Below are positions 1-5,371 of a stretch of DNA of 5,674 nt, piece after piece. This stretch comes from Sphaerochaeta sp. (GTDB taxonomy: Bacteria; Spirochaetota; Spirochaetia; Sphaerochaetales; Sphaerochaetaceae), in the NCBI GenBank assembly GCA_003446545.1, contig DMAO01000348.1, positions 1 to 5,674 of the forward strand. Direction: 5' to 3'. Numbering within the stretch: the stretch's first letter is position 1; each line of letters begins with the position of its first letter. A model generated the notes under the pieces. It did no database searches, had not been told where the DNA came from, and saw only the letters and a program-made list of their open reading frames with translations. The position numbers were made by a program, and so were the translations under genes.

Positions 1-115
1 TCACCAAGGATTTGCCGACGCCACCCTTGCCACTGACCACTGCTACGATGTGCTTGATAGTGCTCAGCTTGTGAGGTTGTGAGCGAAAGTCAGTTGTCTC
101 TTTTCCATCGTTCAT
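1..115 (-). CDS. Mrp/NBP35-family P-loop ATPase, N-terminal part (cut by window edge)
   Basis: The gene starts at the ATG at 115-113 and runs off the left edge, so only 38 codons are visible. After a polar leader of about 22 residues comes a hydrophobic strand (IVAVV) and the deviant Walker A motif SGKGGVGKS at about residues 28-36. This is the signature of Mrp/NBP35/MinD-type ATPases; the GGVGKS form with a short leader fits Mrp/NBP35 better than MinD. Members carry a bridging Fe-S cluster and hand it to apo-proteins in the cytoplasm. The start is supported by the ATGA overlap with the stop of the upstream hydrolase gene and a weak GGGGG ribosome binding site 7 bases upstream. It is the sixth gene of the operon. 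Whether it carries a C-terminal COG1433 (ORP-like) domain, as MrpORP of Desulfovibrio does, cannot be seen. The family is quite sure; the exact substrate is unknown. Confidence 0.87.
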   Translation of the reverse strand, partial: MNDGKETTDFRSQPHKLSTIKHIVAVVSGKGGVGKSLV

Positions 116-948
116 TCAGCTGCCCCCAAGTCTAAGGTTTTTCCACCAGAGAGATATTCCACCTTATCACCCATGAAGGTGTGTAATACCTGGTAGTTCT
201 CCTCTCCTGTACAGTGGCAGGTATAGTAGGTTGCCCCACTTGCCAGCAGTGCATCCGCTATCTGATGCAACGTCTCAGTACTTTCGGGCTTTCCTGTCCT
301 GTGGTTATAGAGGTGGAAACCTCCGATAACATGGGTAGGGTAGTGTCCGAAGAGTGTATGAAAGTGGTCAACGATGTTTACTATTCCCCTATGGGAGCAT
401 CCACTTACCAGGAGGCTTACGCCATCCTCCTCTATGACAAGGTTCTGCTCATGGGAAAAGTCATCCTTTTCATACCCACCCTCTGTTTTCTTGAGCAGGC
501 TCTTGTTCCCGGTAGGAAAGAAGCGATCACCCTTGACGTTGGAGAAAAGCGAAAGGCCCTTTCCCAGTGGAGTCTCCTTTCCAGTAATGATGACCCTGTT
601 GTTGGTGAGAAGACTTTGATCGACTCCGATGAACTCATTTTTGCCTCCCTCTCGCTCTGCATAGTAGGGCCCAAAGGCTGATTTCCTTAGGTAGATGGGG
701 GCTTTGCTGTTGAGCTCCAAAAAGGTTTTCATCCCCCCACTATGGTCATAGTGACCATGGGAGAGGACTGCAAAGTCGACCTTTGCAAGGTTGATAGCAA
801 GCATCTTTGCGTTCTGTGCAAACAAATCTGAGGCACCAGTGTCAAAGAGGATTGTCTTCTCCTGTGTCTCAATGAGGAGGGAGAGGCCGTGTTCAGCTTT
901 GATCCCTTCTTTGCAAGAGGTGTTTTCTGCAAGGGCGGTAATCTTCAT
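112..948 (-). CDS. MBL-fold metallohydrolase, COG1237 type
   Basis: A 278-residue cytoplasmic protein of the metallo-beta-lactamase superfamily with no signal peptide. Visible motifs in order: EHGLSLLIE (19-27), LFDTG (34-38), the metal-binding HGHYDH (64-69) followed by SGG, a DFSHEQ segment (163-168), GCSHRGI (183-189), GGFHL (209-213) and CHCTG near residue 246. The GCSHRGI and CHCTG boxes are typical of COG1237, whose archaeal members are often labelled dihydropterin-ribofuranosylaminobenzene phosphate synthase. I would not transfer that name here. All metal ligands expected of the fold seem present, so an active dinuclear metal centre is likely. The start at 948-946 overlaps the stop of the upstream ATPase by 4 bases (ATGA), with an AAGGAG site 11 bases before it. 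Its stop overlaps the start of the Mrp-like gene in the same way. Its placement between Fe-S ATPases suggests a part in cofactor or cluster handling, which is inference; the substrate is unknown. Confidence 0.9.
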   Translation of the reverse strand: MKITALAENTSCKEGIKAEHGLSLLIETQEKTILFDTGASDLFAQNAKMLAINLAKVDFAVLSHGHYDHSGGMKTFLELNSKAPIYLRKSAFGPYYAEREGGKNEFIGVDQSLLTNNRVIITGKETPLGKGLSLFSNVKGDRFFPTGNKSLLKKTEGGYEKDDFSHEQNLVIEEDGVSLLVSGCSHRGIVNIVDHFHTLFGHYPTHVIGGFHLYNHRTGKPESTETLHQIADALLASGATYYTCHCTGEENYQVLHTFMGDKVEYLSGGKTLDLGAAE

Positions 949-1823
949 TTTCGTATTGTCTCCTTAAGCATCTGTAGGGTTTTGGTATAAAGGGCCCTAA
1001 CGGCCGTTCCACTAGGGCTGGAATAGTCAATGACGGTCTTACCCTCATTGACAGCTTTGACTGCTAAAGGGTCAAAGGGAACCATTCCTGCAAAGTAGAG
1101 GCCCTCCTTCCAGCAAAAGGCCTCAATCTTGGCAGAGAGCTCTTCGTTGGTGTCACTCTTGTTGACACAGACGGCGATGGTTACCCCTAGCTTTGCAGCT
1201 GTCAGAATGATCCTCTTCATGTCGCTGAAACCTGAGATGGAGGGCTCTGCTACAATGAGGGCGAGATCTGCTCCGGTTAGGGAGGCTATGACAGGACACC
1301 CGATACCTGGTGATCCGTCGATGATGGCAAATTCTGTCTCCTGGGAAACCCCCTTGAGCTGGTCCTTCACCTGGGTAACCAACAATCCTGTGGTACCGCT
1401 CCCCACAGAAAGGGTGGCTGTGGAGAAGTGTGCACCCTTATTGCTATACAGTTTCAGTTCGCCTGCCTTTGCCTTCACCATGGTAATGGCTTTTTCCGGG
1501 CAAAGGTAAGCACAGAGCGTACACCCCTCACAGGCGATGGAATCTACAATGTGTTGCCCGTCCTTTTGCTCGATGGCACCGAAGCGGCAAGCATCAAGAC
1601 AGATGCCACAGTTGGTACAGCGGGAGGGATCGATCACAGCCTTATCAAGCCCGTAGTACTCACTGATTTTCTCTTCAGGAAACCTTTCCATAACCAAGTG
1701 GAGGTTGGGAGCGTCGACATCACAGTCGGCAAAGGCTTTAGCCTGTGCAAGCTTGATAAAGGCACTTGCGATGGTGGTCTTTCCTGTTCCACCCTTGCCA
1801 CTGAGGATTAGCAGTTGTTTCAT
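945..1823 (-). CDS. MinD-superfamily ATPase with inserted ferredoxin domain (COG1149), second of a tandem pair
   Basis: A 292-residue soluble P-loop ATPase. The deviant Walker A SGKGGTGKT is at 8-16 and the switch I-like DCDVDAPN at 33-40. An inserted dicluster ferredoxin domain has Cys at 69, 72, 75, 79 and at 98, 101, 104, 108, both CxxCxxCxxxC, the second followed by Pro. The switch II region DGSPGIGC is at 169-176 and NKSD at 221-224. Such proteins are predicted to couple ATP-driven dimerisation to Fe-S cluster or electron handling; paired copies occur in the Desulfovibrio ORP complex. The start at 1823 is firm: AGGAGG lies 7 bases upstream and the ATG overlaps the stop of the first paralogue by 4 bases. 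It shares the spacing of all key motifs with the upstream paralogue but differs in switch II (DGSPG rather than DAPPG), so the two are probably old duplicates with separate roles, perhaps a heterodimer. Confidence 0.92.
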   Translation of the reverse strand: MKQLLILSGKGGTGKTTIASAFIKLAQAKAFADCDVDAPNLHLVMERFPEEKISEYYGLDKAVIDPSRCTNCGICLDACRFGAIEQKDGQHIVDSIACEGCTLCAYLCPEKAITMVKAKAGELKLYSNKGAHFSTATLSVGSGTTGLLVTQVKDQLKGVSQETEFAIIDGSPGIGCPVIASLTGADLALIVAEPSISGFSDMKRIILTAAKLGVTIAVCVNKSDTNEELSAKIEAFCWKEGLYFAGMVPFDPLAVKAVNEGKTVIDYSSPSGTAVRALYTKTLQMLKETIRK

Positions 1824-2680
1824 GAGCGTACCTCCTCAAGGGCTTTCTTCAGGATGGAAGAGAAGACCTCATGGTAGTGCTCGTCTTCTCGGGCAACTAT
1901 CTTCCCAACGGAGTTGAGGCTGCCCAACTTCTTGTCGAAGGGAATCCTACCGATGATTGGTATACTGTTCTTGATACAAAACTCCTCAGAGGGGTTTCCC
2001 CCTTCCATTGTCTTGTTTAGGACCACAGCACAGGGTTTGCCCAGCAGGCTTACCAGGGAGTAGACCATTGCAAGATTATGTGATCCAAATATGGTGGGTT
2101 CAGCTATCAGGATGCAAAAATCAGAGAGGCGAACACTTTCGGTCACAAGACAACTGCTTCCAGGGGGCGCATCTATGATGGTCAGCCCATCATCTTTGTG
2201 CTTAAGCAGTTCAGCGATGATAGGGACCCCGGAGCTTTCTCCAATATTCATGTAGCCCGATATGCTGCGTACCGTACCCGATTGTCCGATGCTCATCTCT
2301 CCTACAGGGCTTTCCTGTTCGGAAAGGGCTTTCTGTGGACAGACATGAAGGCATCCGCCACAGCTGTGGCAGATATCATCAAAGATCATCAGGCGATTAC
2401 CAATAAGGGCCAACGCATTGAAAGCGCAGAAATCCACACATATGTGGCATCCGTCGCACAGGGCATCATCAACCACAGGTTTCTTAACGGTGACCAGCTT
2501 CCCAAATTCCTTGGTAGGGTTGAAGAAGAGATTCCCGTTGGGTTCCTCGACATCACAATCTATATACGTTGCTTTTTTGGCTACTGAGGCAAGGTTCACT
2601 GATACGAGAGTCTTTCCCGTGCCTCCCTTGCCACTGAGAATAGCCAGAGTCGGTTCAATGGCCATTGTGGTACCCCGCAT
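1820..2680 (-). CDS. MinD-superfamily ATPase with inserted ferredoxin domain (COG1149), first of a tandem pair
   Basis: A 286-residue soluble P-loop ATPase. With the upstream start, Walker A SGKGGTGKT is at 16-24, DCDVEEPN at 41-48, a dicluster ferredoxin insert has Cys at 75, 78, 81, 85 and 104, 107, 110, 114, the IGESSGVP segment is at 146-153, the switch II DAPPGSSC at 170-177, AEPT at 193-196 and an NK motif at 222-223. All eight cluster cysteines are present, so two [4Fe-4S] clusters are expected. The coding region overlaps the end of the NifX-like gene by 26 bases if the ATG at 2680 is used. A second in-frame ATG at 2665, five codons later, would start the protein nearer to the Walker A strand, as in its paralogue. 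The family call is firm; the exact start is not. It is a probable partner of the next gene, with which it overlaps by ATGA. Confidence 0.92.
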   Translation of the reverse strand: MRGTTMAIEPTLAILSGKGGTGKTLVSVNLASVAKKATYIDCDVEEPNGNLFFNPTKEFGKLVTVKKPVVDDALCDGCHICVDFCAFNALALIGNRLMIFDDICHSCGGCLHVCPQKALSEQESPVGEMSIGQSGTVRSISGYMNIGESSGVPIIAELLKHKDDGLTIIDAPPGSSCLVTESVRLSDFCILIAEPTIFGSHNLAMVYSLVSLLGKPCAVVLNKTMEGGNPSEEFCIKNSIPIIGRIPFDKKLGSLNSVGKIVAREDEHYHEVFSSILKKALEEVRS

Positions 2681-3017
2681 GAACCTCCTTCAAAGGCTCA
2701 AGCTTGTTCTGTGCGTGTGCGAAGATATTGTCGGCGACACTCAGGTTCAGGGCCTTGAAAAGCTCAACATTGGCCGGTTGCAACACCCTTGCCGCATTCT
2801 CTCCGCAACGGATAGTTATCAGAATGTTTGCCTTGTTGTCCACAAGGATCTGGGCTGCCTTGATACCGGCTCCTCCAGGGCTGTCTGCTGCACTGTTCAC
2901 AAGAAACGTGCTTTGTTTGGTCTCTGTGTCATAGAGACAGTAAAAAGGTGAGCGTCCGAAAGAGACGCATACTGCAGAATCAAGGCTCTCTTTGTCAGAG
3001 GGGATTGCTATGATCAT
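2655..3017 (-). CDS. NifX/NifB C-terminal-like FeMo-cofactor-binding-fold protein (COG1433)
   Basis: A 120-residue single-domain protein of the dinitrogenase iron-molybdenum cofactor family. Family marks: MIIAIPSDKESLDSAVCVSFGRSPFYCLYD at the N-terminus (1-30), a PGGAGIKAAQIL helix region (47-58), and the RCGENAARVL box (70-79) that corresponds to the common GCGPNA segment. Homologues bind Fe-S, FeMo-co precursors or, in the Desulfovibrio orange protein, a Mo-Cu cluster. No nitrogenase structural genes are in the window, so nitrogen fixation should not be inferred. Cys17, Cys27 and Cys71 and the C-terminal His113, His117 and His120 are candidate metal ligands. The start at 3017 has GGAGG 6 bases upstream, and 30 bases separate it from the DUF134 gene. 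It is probably the metal- or cluster-carrying partner of the two ATPases that follow; this is inferred from context. Confidence 0.9.
   Translation of the reverse strand: MIIAIPSDKESLDSAVCVSFGRSPFYCLYDTETKQSTFLVNSAADSPGGAGIKAAQILVDNKANILITIRCGENAARVLQPANVELFKALNLSVADNIFAHAQNKLEPLKEVHAGYHNGH
2684..2689 (-). promoter_or_regulatory. Ribosome binding site deciding the first ATPase start
   Basis: A perfect AGGAGG lies only 3 bases before the ATG at 2680 and 18 bases before the alternative ATG at 2665. Neither gap is ideal. The strong site favours the ATG at 2680, but a GGGG at about 8 bases before 2665 could serve the inner start. The site sits inside the last codons of the NifX-like gene, so translation of the two genes is probably coupled. 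Confidence 0.55.
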
Positions 3018-3047
3018 AAAATTCCTCCAAATAGGTTCGTGGTACTA

Positions 3048-3413
3048 CTAGTGTTCGGTTCTATTCTGTCCTCGGCGGTGTCTGCACCCCCGTTCATTAA
3101 AACAGCTTGGATGGTCCTGGTCACACAGGAGGTACTCTCCCCCTTCGATGAGCAACACCTTGCCCTCTATCAGACAGGCCGCTATTTTTTTCCTTGCAAC
3201 CTCATATATTCCCTGCACAGTTGTTCTTGCTACATTCATCTGCTTGGCGCACATCTCCTGGTTGAACCCTTCCATGTCTATGAGCCGGATGGTCTCATAT
3301 TCATCGACAGTCATGGTGATGGCTTCCCGGTGCCCAGCCCCGACACCAAGGGGGCCAAACCTGTTGTAGTCAGGAAGGCTACAGACATTTCTCCATTTTC
3401 TCGGTCTAGGCAT
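3048..3413 (-). CDS. DUF134 predicted DNA-binding protein (COG1342), likely operon regulator
   Basis: A 121-residue protein with the typical DUF134 start MPRPRKWR, then TVDEYETIRLIDMEG (35-49) and a sigma70 region 4-like helix-turn-helix at about 51-81 (NQEMCAKQMNVARTTVQGI, then a basic helix with ARKKI), and an EGK...IEGG segment at 83-92. The tail is rich in Cys and His (C97, H101, C104, C110, H112), and C11, C55 and C80 are also present, so metal or redox sensing is possible. An AAGGAG site 5 bases before the ATG supports the start. DUF134 genes commonly sit beside COG1433 genes. As the first gene, downstream of repeated palindromic elements, it is a natural candidate to control its own operon. 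Its DNA target has not been shown to my knowledge. Family call firm, role inferred. Confidence 0.9.
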   Translation of the reverse strand: MPRPRKWRNVCSLPDYNRFGPLGVGAGHREAITMTVDEYETIRLIDMEGFNQEMCAKQMNVARTTVQGIYEVARKKIAACLIEGKVLLIEGGEYLLCDQDHPSCFNERGCRHRRGQNRTEH

Positions 3414-3454
3414 AGTCGCTCCTTAGTAAGGTCCTGCAGTTCTCTGCATGATCT

Positions 3455-3476
3455 GTTATAGACATATGTCAATTAC
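3455..3476 (-). promoter_or_regulatory. Candidate operator 1 (22-bp inverted repeat)
   Basis: The core GACATATGTC at 3461-3470 is a perfect 10-bp palindrome. Extending it to 3455-3476 gives 9 of 11 matching pairs, of the form GTnATnGACATATGTCnATnAC. A second copy lies 39 bases upstream. This copy sits about 42 bases before the DUF134 start codon, just downstream of the predicted transcription start, where a repressor would block RNA polymerase. Binding by the DUF134 protein is inference. Confidence 0.6.
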
Positions 3477-3482
3477 ATCCCC

Positions 3483-3511
3483 ATAGTAAAAGTATTACCG
3501 GCATATGTCAA
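3483..3511 (-). promoter_or_regulatory. Sigma70-like promoter for the DUF134 operon
   Basis: On the minus strand there is a perfect -35 TTGACA at 3511-3506, a 17-base spacer, and a -10 TACTAT at 3488-3483 (4 of 6 consensus bases). Transcription would start near 3476 and leave a leader of about 63 bases before the DUF134 ATG. The -35 lies inside operator 2 and the start falls at operator 1, which fits repression. The TTGACA may be part of the operator rather than a true -35, hence moderate confidence. Confidence 0.5.
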
Positions 3512-3515
3512 TAAC
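3494..3515 (-). promoter_or_regulatory. Candidate operator 2 (imperfect copy)
   Basis: It shares CATATGTCAAT (plus strand 3502-3512) with operator 1, and 14 of 16 bases over the longer stretch starting at 3501. The inverted symmetry is weaker (7 of 11 pairs), the conserved half being the one with TTGACA. Centre-to-centre distance from operator 1 is 39 bases, near but not exactly a whole number of helical turns. It overlaps the predicted -35 box. Confidence 0.5.
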
Positions 3516-3678
3516 CTAAAAAAGAAATATCCGGATTTTTGGAGAAAAACCTACCATCAGAGGTCAATACCGACTCCACGTAGGAGCTCTTGTATGACTT
3601 GGAGACCCTCTGGAATTTTAGATGCTCACTACCTATGTCAGCGTATGGGGATAAGATTCCTGCTATGCAGGTATACAT
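3508..3678 (-). CDS. Doubtful 56-residue reading frame
   Basis: An ATG at 3678 opens a frame of 56 codons ending at TGA 3510-3508, starting MYTCIAGILSPYADIGSEHL and ending ISFLGY. The frame is in fact open back to a TGA at about 3733. No ribosome binding site precedes the ATG, and I recognise no family. The end overlaps operator 2 and the -35 box. An extended -10 box lies 20-28 bases upstream, so a near-leaderless transcript is possible. It may be a gene remnant or a chance frame. Confidence 0.15.
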   Translation of the reverse strand: MYTCIAGILSPYADIGSEHLKFQRVSKSYKSSYVESVLTSDGRFFSKNPDISFLGY

Positions 3679-3697
3679 GATATGCCAAATATTTAAA

Positions 3698-3706
3698 ATT
3701 ATACCA
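3698..3706 (-). promoter_or_regulatory. Extended -10 promoter box
   Basis: The minus strand reads TGGTATAAT, a perfect TATAAT with the TGn extension, in a very AT-rich stretch (about 3682-3722). No good -35 is found 16-18 bases upstream, as allowed for extended -10 promoters. Transcription would begin near 3691, heading toward the DUF134 operon with a leader of about 280 bases, or serving the doubtful small frame. Confidence 0.35.
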
Positions 3707-3897
3707 TAAAAATAATAACTAGTATCTATTCAGGTAAGACGTATGACACTCTAGCGAAGAGTTTGCATGAGAGGCCTAAGGGAGATGCTTCTTTTTTCAG
3801 CAGTTCAGTCAGGATTAGTAACCCTAGGTAAAGAAATGATCAGATGTATCATACGTTGCACAAATCAGTACACACAGTGTATTACTCCTTTCTTGAT

Positions 3898-3925
3898 ATA
3901 CTACTAATTCCTCTGATTGTAGTAT
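3898..3925. repeat. Inverted repeat / hairpin in the intergenic region
   Basis: ATACTAC at 3898-3904 pairs perfectly with GTAGTAT at 3919-3925. With one bulged T at 3905 the stem extends by AAT/ATT to 10 base pairs, closed by a 7-base loop. It is AT-rich and no T-run follows, so it does not look like a terminator. It could be a protein site or an RNA structure; no function can be assigned. Confidence 0.35.
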
Positions 3926-4048
3926 GTTAGATTGTCTGCAATAGTTTTCCCCTAAAGAGAGAACGCTCTACTGTCGAAGTTGTATTTGCGTGTAAAGCTA
4001 ATATGGATTTGGTTGGTTTGGTATCGGGAGACTGTGATGGGTGGGGAC

Positions 4049-4081
4049 AAAGAAAAGCGGCCTGACAGAAGGCAGACCGCT
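4049..4081 (-). terminator. Intrinsic terminator of the purA operon
   Basis: On the minus strand AGCGGTCTG (4081-4073) pairs with CAGGCCGCT (4064-4056) over 9 base pairs with one G-U wobble, around an 8-base loop, and is followed by TTTCTTT. It begins 18 bases after the purA stop codon, in the right orientation to end the phosphoribosyltransferase-purA transcript and to isolate the DUF134 operon. Confidence 0.85.
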
Positions 4082-4099
4082 CATGTGTTTTAGCTGTAG

Positions 4100-5371
4100 T
4101 TACATAATAATAATCTGGTCCCGTTCAGGTCCGACGGATATATACTTGATTGGAGCCCCCACCAGAGAGGAGAGGCGCTTGCAGTAGATCTGGGCGTTCT
4201 TGGGAAGGTCTTCCCACTTGCGAGCTTCTGTTGTGTCACTCATCCACCCGTCGTACTCTTCATAGATGGGTTCGGCGACTTCCTGAAGGGCGGTCTCCGG
4301 AAGGTGGGTGATGATCTCCCCGTTTACCTTGTAGGCTACACAGATCTTCAGCTTCTCAAAGGTATCAAGCACATCGAGCTTGGTAAGGGCGATGCTGGTA
4401 AAGCCGTTTATCCAGCAGGAGAAGTCAGATGCTACCGCATCGAACCAACCACAGCGGCGGGGCCTTCCTGTGGTCGCACCATACTCCTTGCCGATATCCT
4501 GCAGTTTCTTTCCTGTCTCATCTAAGAGTTCGGTCATGAAGGGTCCGCCACCAACACTGGTGGAGTAGACTTTTGCCACTCCGATGACTTCGCTGATCCT
4601 GCTAGGAGCAATGCCTGCCCCGCTGGTAGCTCCGCCTGAGGTGGGGTTGCTACTGGTGGTATACGGGTAGATGCCCCAGTCAAGGTCGCGCATGATACCT
4701 AGCTGGCCTTCAAGCAGGATCTTTTTCTTGTCTTCATACGCCTGGCGTACCAAGGGGACGCTGTCGATGATCTTATCACCGAACTGGTCCTTCCATTTGG
4801 AGCAGAGAGCGAGCATCTCTTCGACTGTAACTTCAGGAAGTCCAAAATAGGCGAGTTCACGATTTTTCTGGGGAAGTGCCATCTCAAGGCGGTTTTTCAG
4901 GCGGTCAAAATCAAGCAGGTCTGCTGCCCGTATTCCCGAGCGTGTTGCCTTGTCGCTATAGCAGGGGCCAATGCCCCTCTTTGTGGTACCGATCTGCATC
5001 TTTTGGCTTTTGGATTGTTCCTGTGCACCATCGAGGGCGCAGTGGTAGGGCATGATGAGGTGGGCACGTACGTCTATGAAGAGGTTGTGTATCTCAACAC
5101 CCTTCGTAGCGATGGAAGCCAGTTCTGCTGCCATGGTATCGAAGTTTACGACAGTACCTGCCCCTACAATATTGGTGGTTTCAGGGTTGAAGACGCCACT
5201 GGGGATGATGTGCAGGGCAAACTTGCCGTATTCGTTGATGACCGTATGCCCGGCATTGTCCCCGCCCTGGTATCGGATTACGATGTCGGAATTGACGGCC
5301 AGATAGTCAACTATACGACCTTTTCCCTCGTCTCCCCACTGTGCCCCTACGATTGATGTTATGTTGCTCAT
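4100..5371 (-). CDS. purA: Adenylosuccinate synthetase
   Basis: A complete 423-residue enzyme (E. coli PurA is 432) that joins IMP and aspartate using GTP to give adenylosuccinate, the first committed step to AMP, in the cytoplasm. Clear motifs: GAQWGDEGKGR at 9-19 with the catalytic Asp14, QGGDNAGHTV at 35-44 with the catalytic His42, GTTKRGIGP near 128-136, the TTSSNP loop, TTGRPRRCGWFD and the guanine-binding TKLD segment. The IMP loop reads EGQLGIMRDLDWGIYP rather than the E. coli-like EGAQGTMLDVDHGTYP, a divergent but plausible variant. An AAGGAG site 8 bases before the ATG supports the start, and the ATG shares one base with the stop of the upstream phosphoribosyltransferase (TAATG), indicating one transcript. 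A terminator follows. Identity is sure. Confidence 0.98.
   Translation of the reverse strand: MSNITSIVGAQWGDEGKGRIVDYLAVNSDIVIRYQGGDNAGHTVINEYGKFALHIIPSGVFNPETTNIVGAGTVVNFDTMAAELASIATKGVEIHNLFIDVRAHLIMPYHCALDGAQEQSKSQKMQIGTTKRGIGPCYSDKATRSGIRAADLLDFDRLKNRLEMALPQKNRELAYFGLPEVTVEEMLALCSKWKDQFGDKIIDSVPLVRQAYEDKKKILLEGQLGIMRDLDWGIYPYTTSSNPTSGGATSGAGIAPSRISEVIGVAKVYSTSVGGGPFMTELLDETGKKLQDIGKEYGATTGRPRRCGWFDAVASDFSCWINGFTSIALTKLDVLDTFEKLKICVAYKVNGEIITHLPETALQEVAEPIYEEYDGWMSDTTEARKWEDLPKNAQIYCKRLSSLVGAPIKYISVGPERDQIIIM

Larger units (their letters stand above)
3414..4048. other. Long intergenic region without a convincing gene
   Basis: About 635 bases lie between the DUF134 start and the purA terminator. 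The half near DUF134 holds the operator pair, promoter boxes and the doubtful 56-codon frame described separately. The half from about 3710 to 4048 is interrupted by stops in the frames I checked on the minus strand and holds only small hairpins (for example 3748-3762 and 3898-3925). I saw no tRNA, riboswitch or transposase remnant that I could name. Confidence 0.6.

Noticed and set aside
214..681. Long plus-strand open frames opposite the hydrolase, ATPase and purA genes (for example 214-681, 3039-3461, 5003-5356).
   Set aside because: They lie antisense to well-recognised genes and show no family resemblance; they are shadows of the real coding frames.
10..2640. Similar stretches containing CTTGCCACTGA near 28, 1795 and 2630 that look like a dispersed repeat.
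   Set aside because: They encode the SGKGG part of the Walker A motif in three related ATPases; this is protein conservation, not a DNA repeat.
2655..3017. Nitrogen fixation locus, because of the NifX/NifB-like protein.
   Set aside because: No nitrogenase genes are present; stand-alone COG1433 proteins are widespread in anaerobes that do not fix nitrogen.
3631..3691. Further copies of the operator element (TATGTCA at 3634-3640 and GGCATAT on the minus strand near 3686).
   Set aside because: Matches of 7 bases without the palindrome are expected by chance in AT-rich DNA.
3764..3798. Possible plus-strand terminator (GCAT...ATGC followed by CTTCTTTTTT).
   Set aside because: Only four outer base pairs form and the inner part is purine against purine; no plus-strand gene precedes it.
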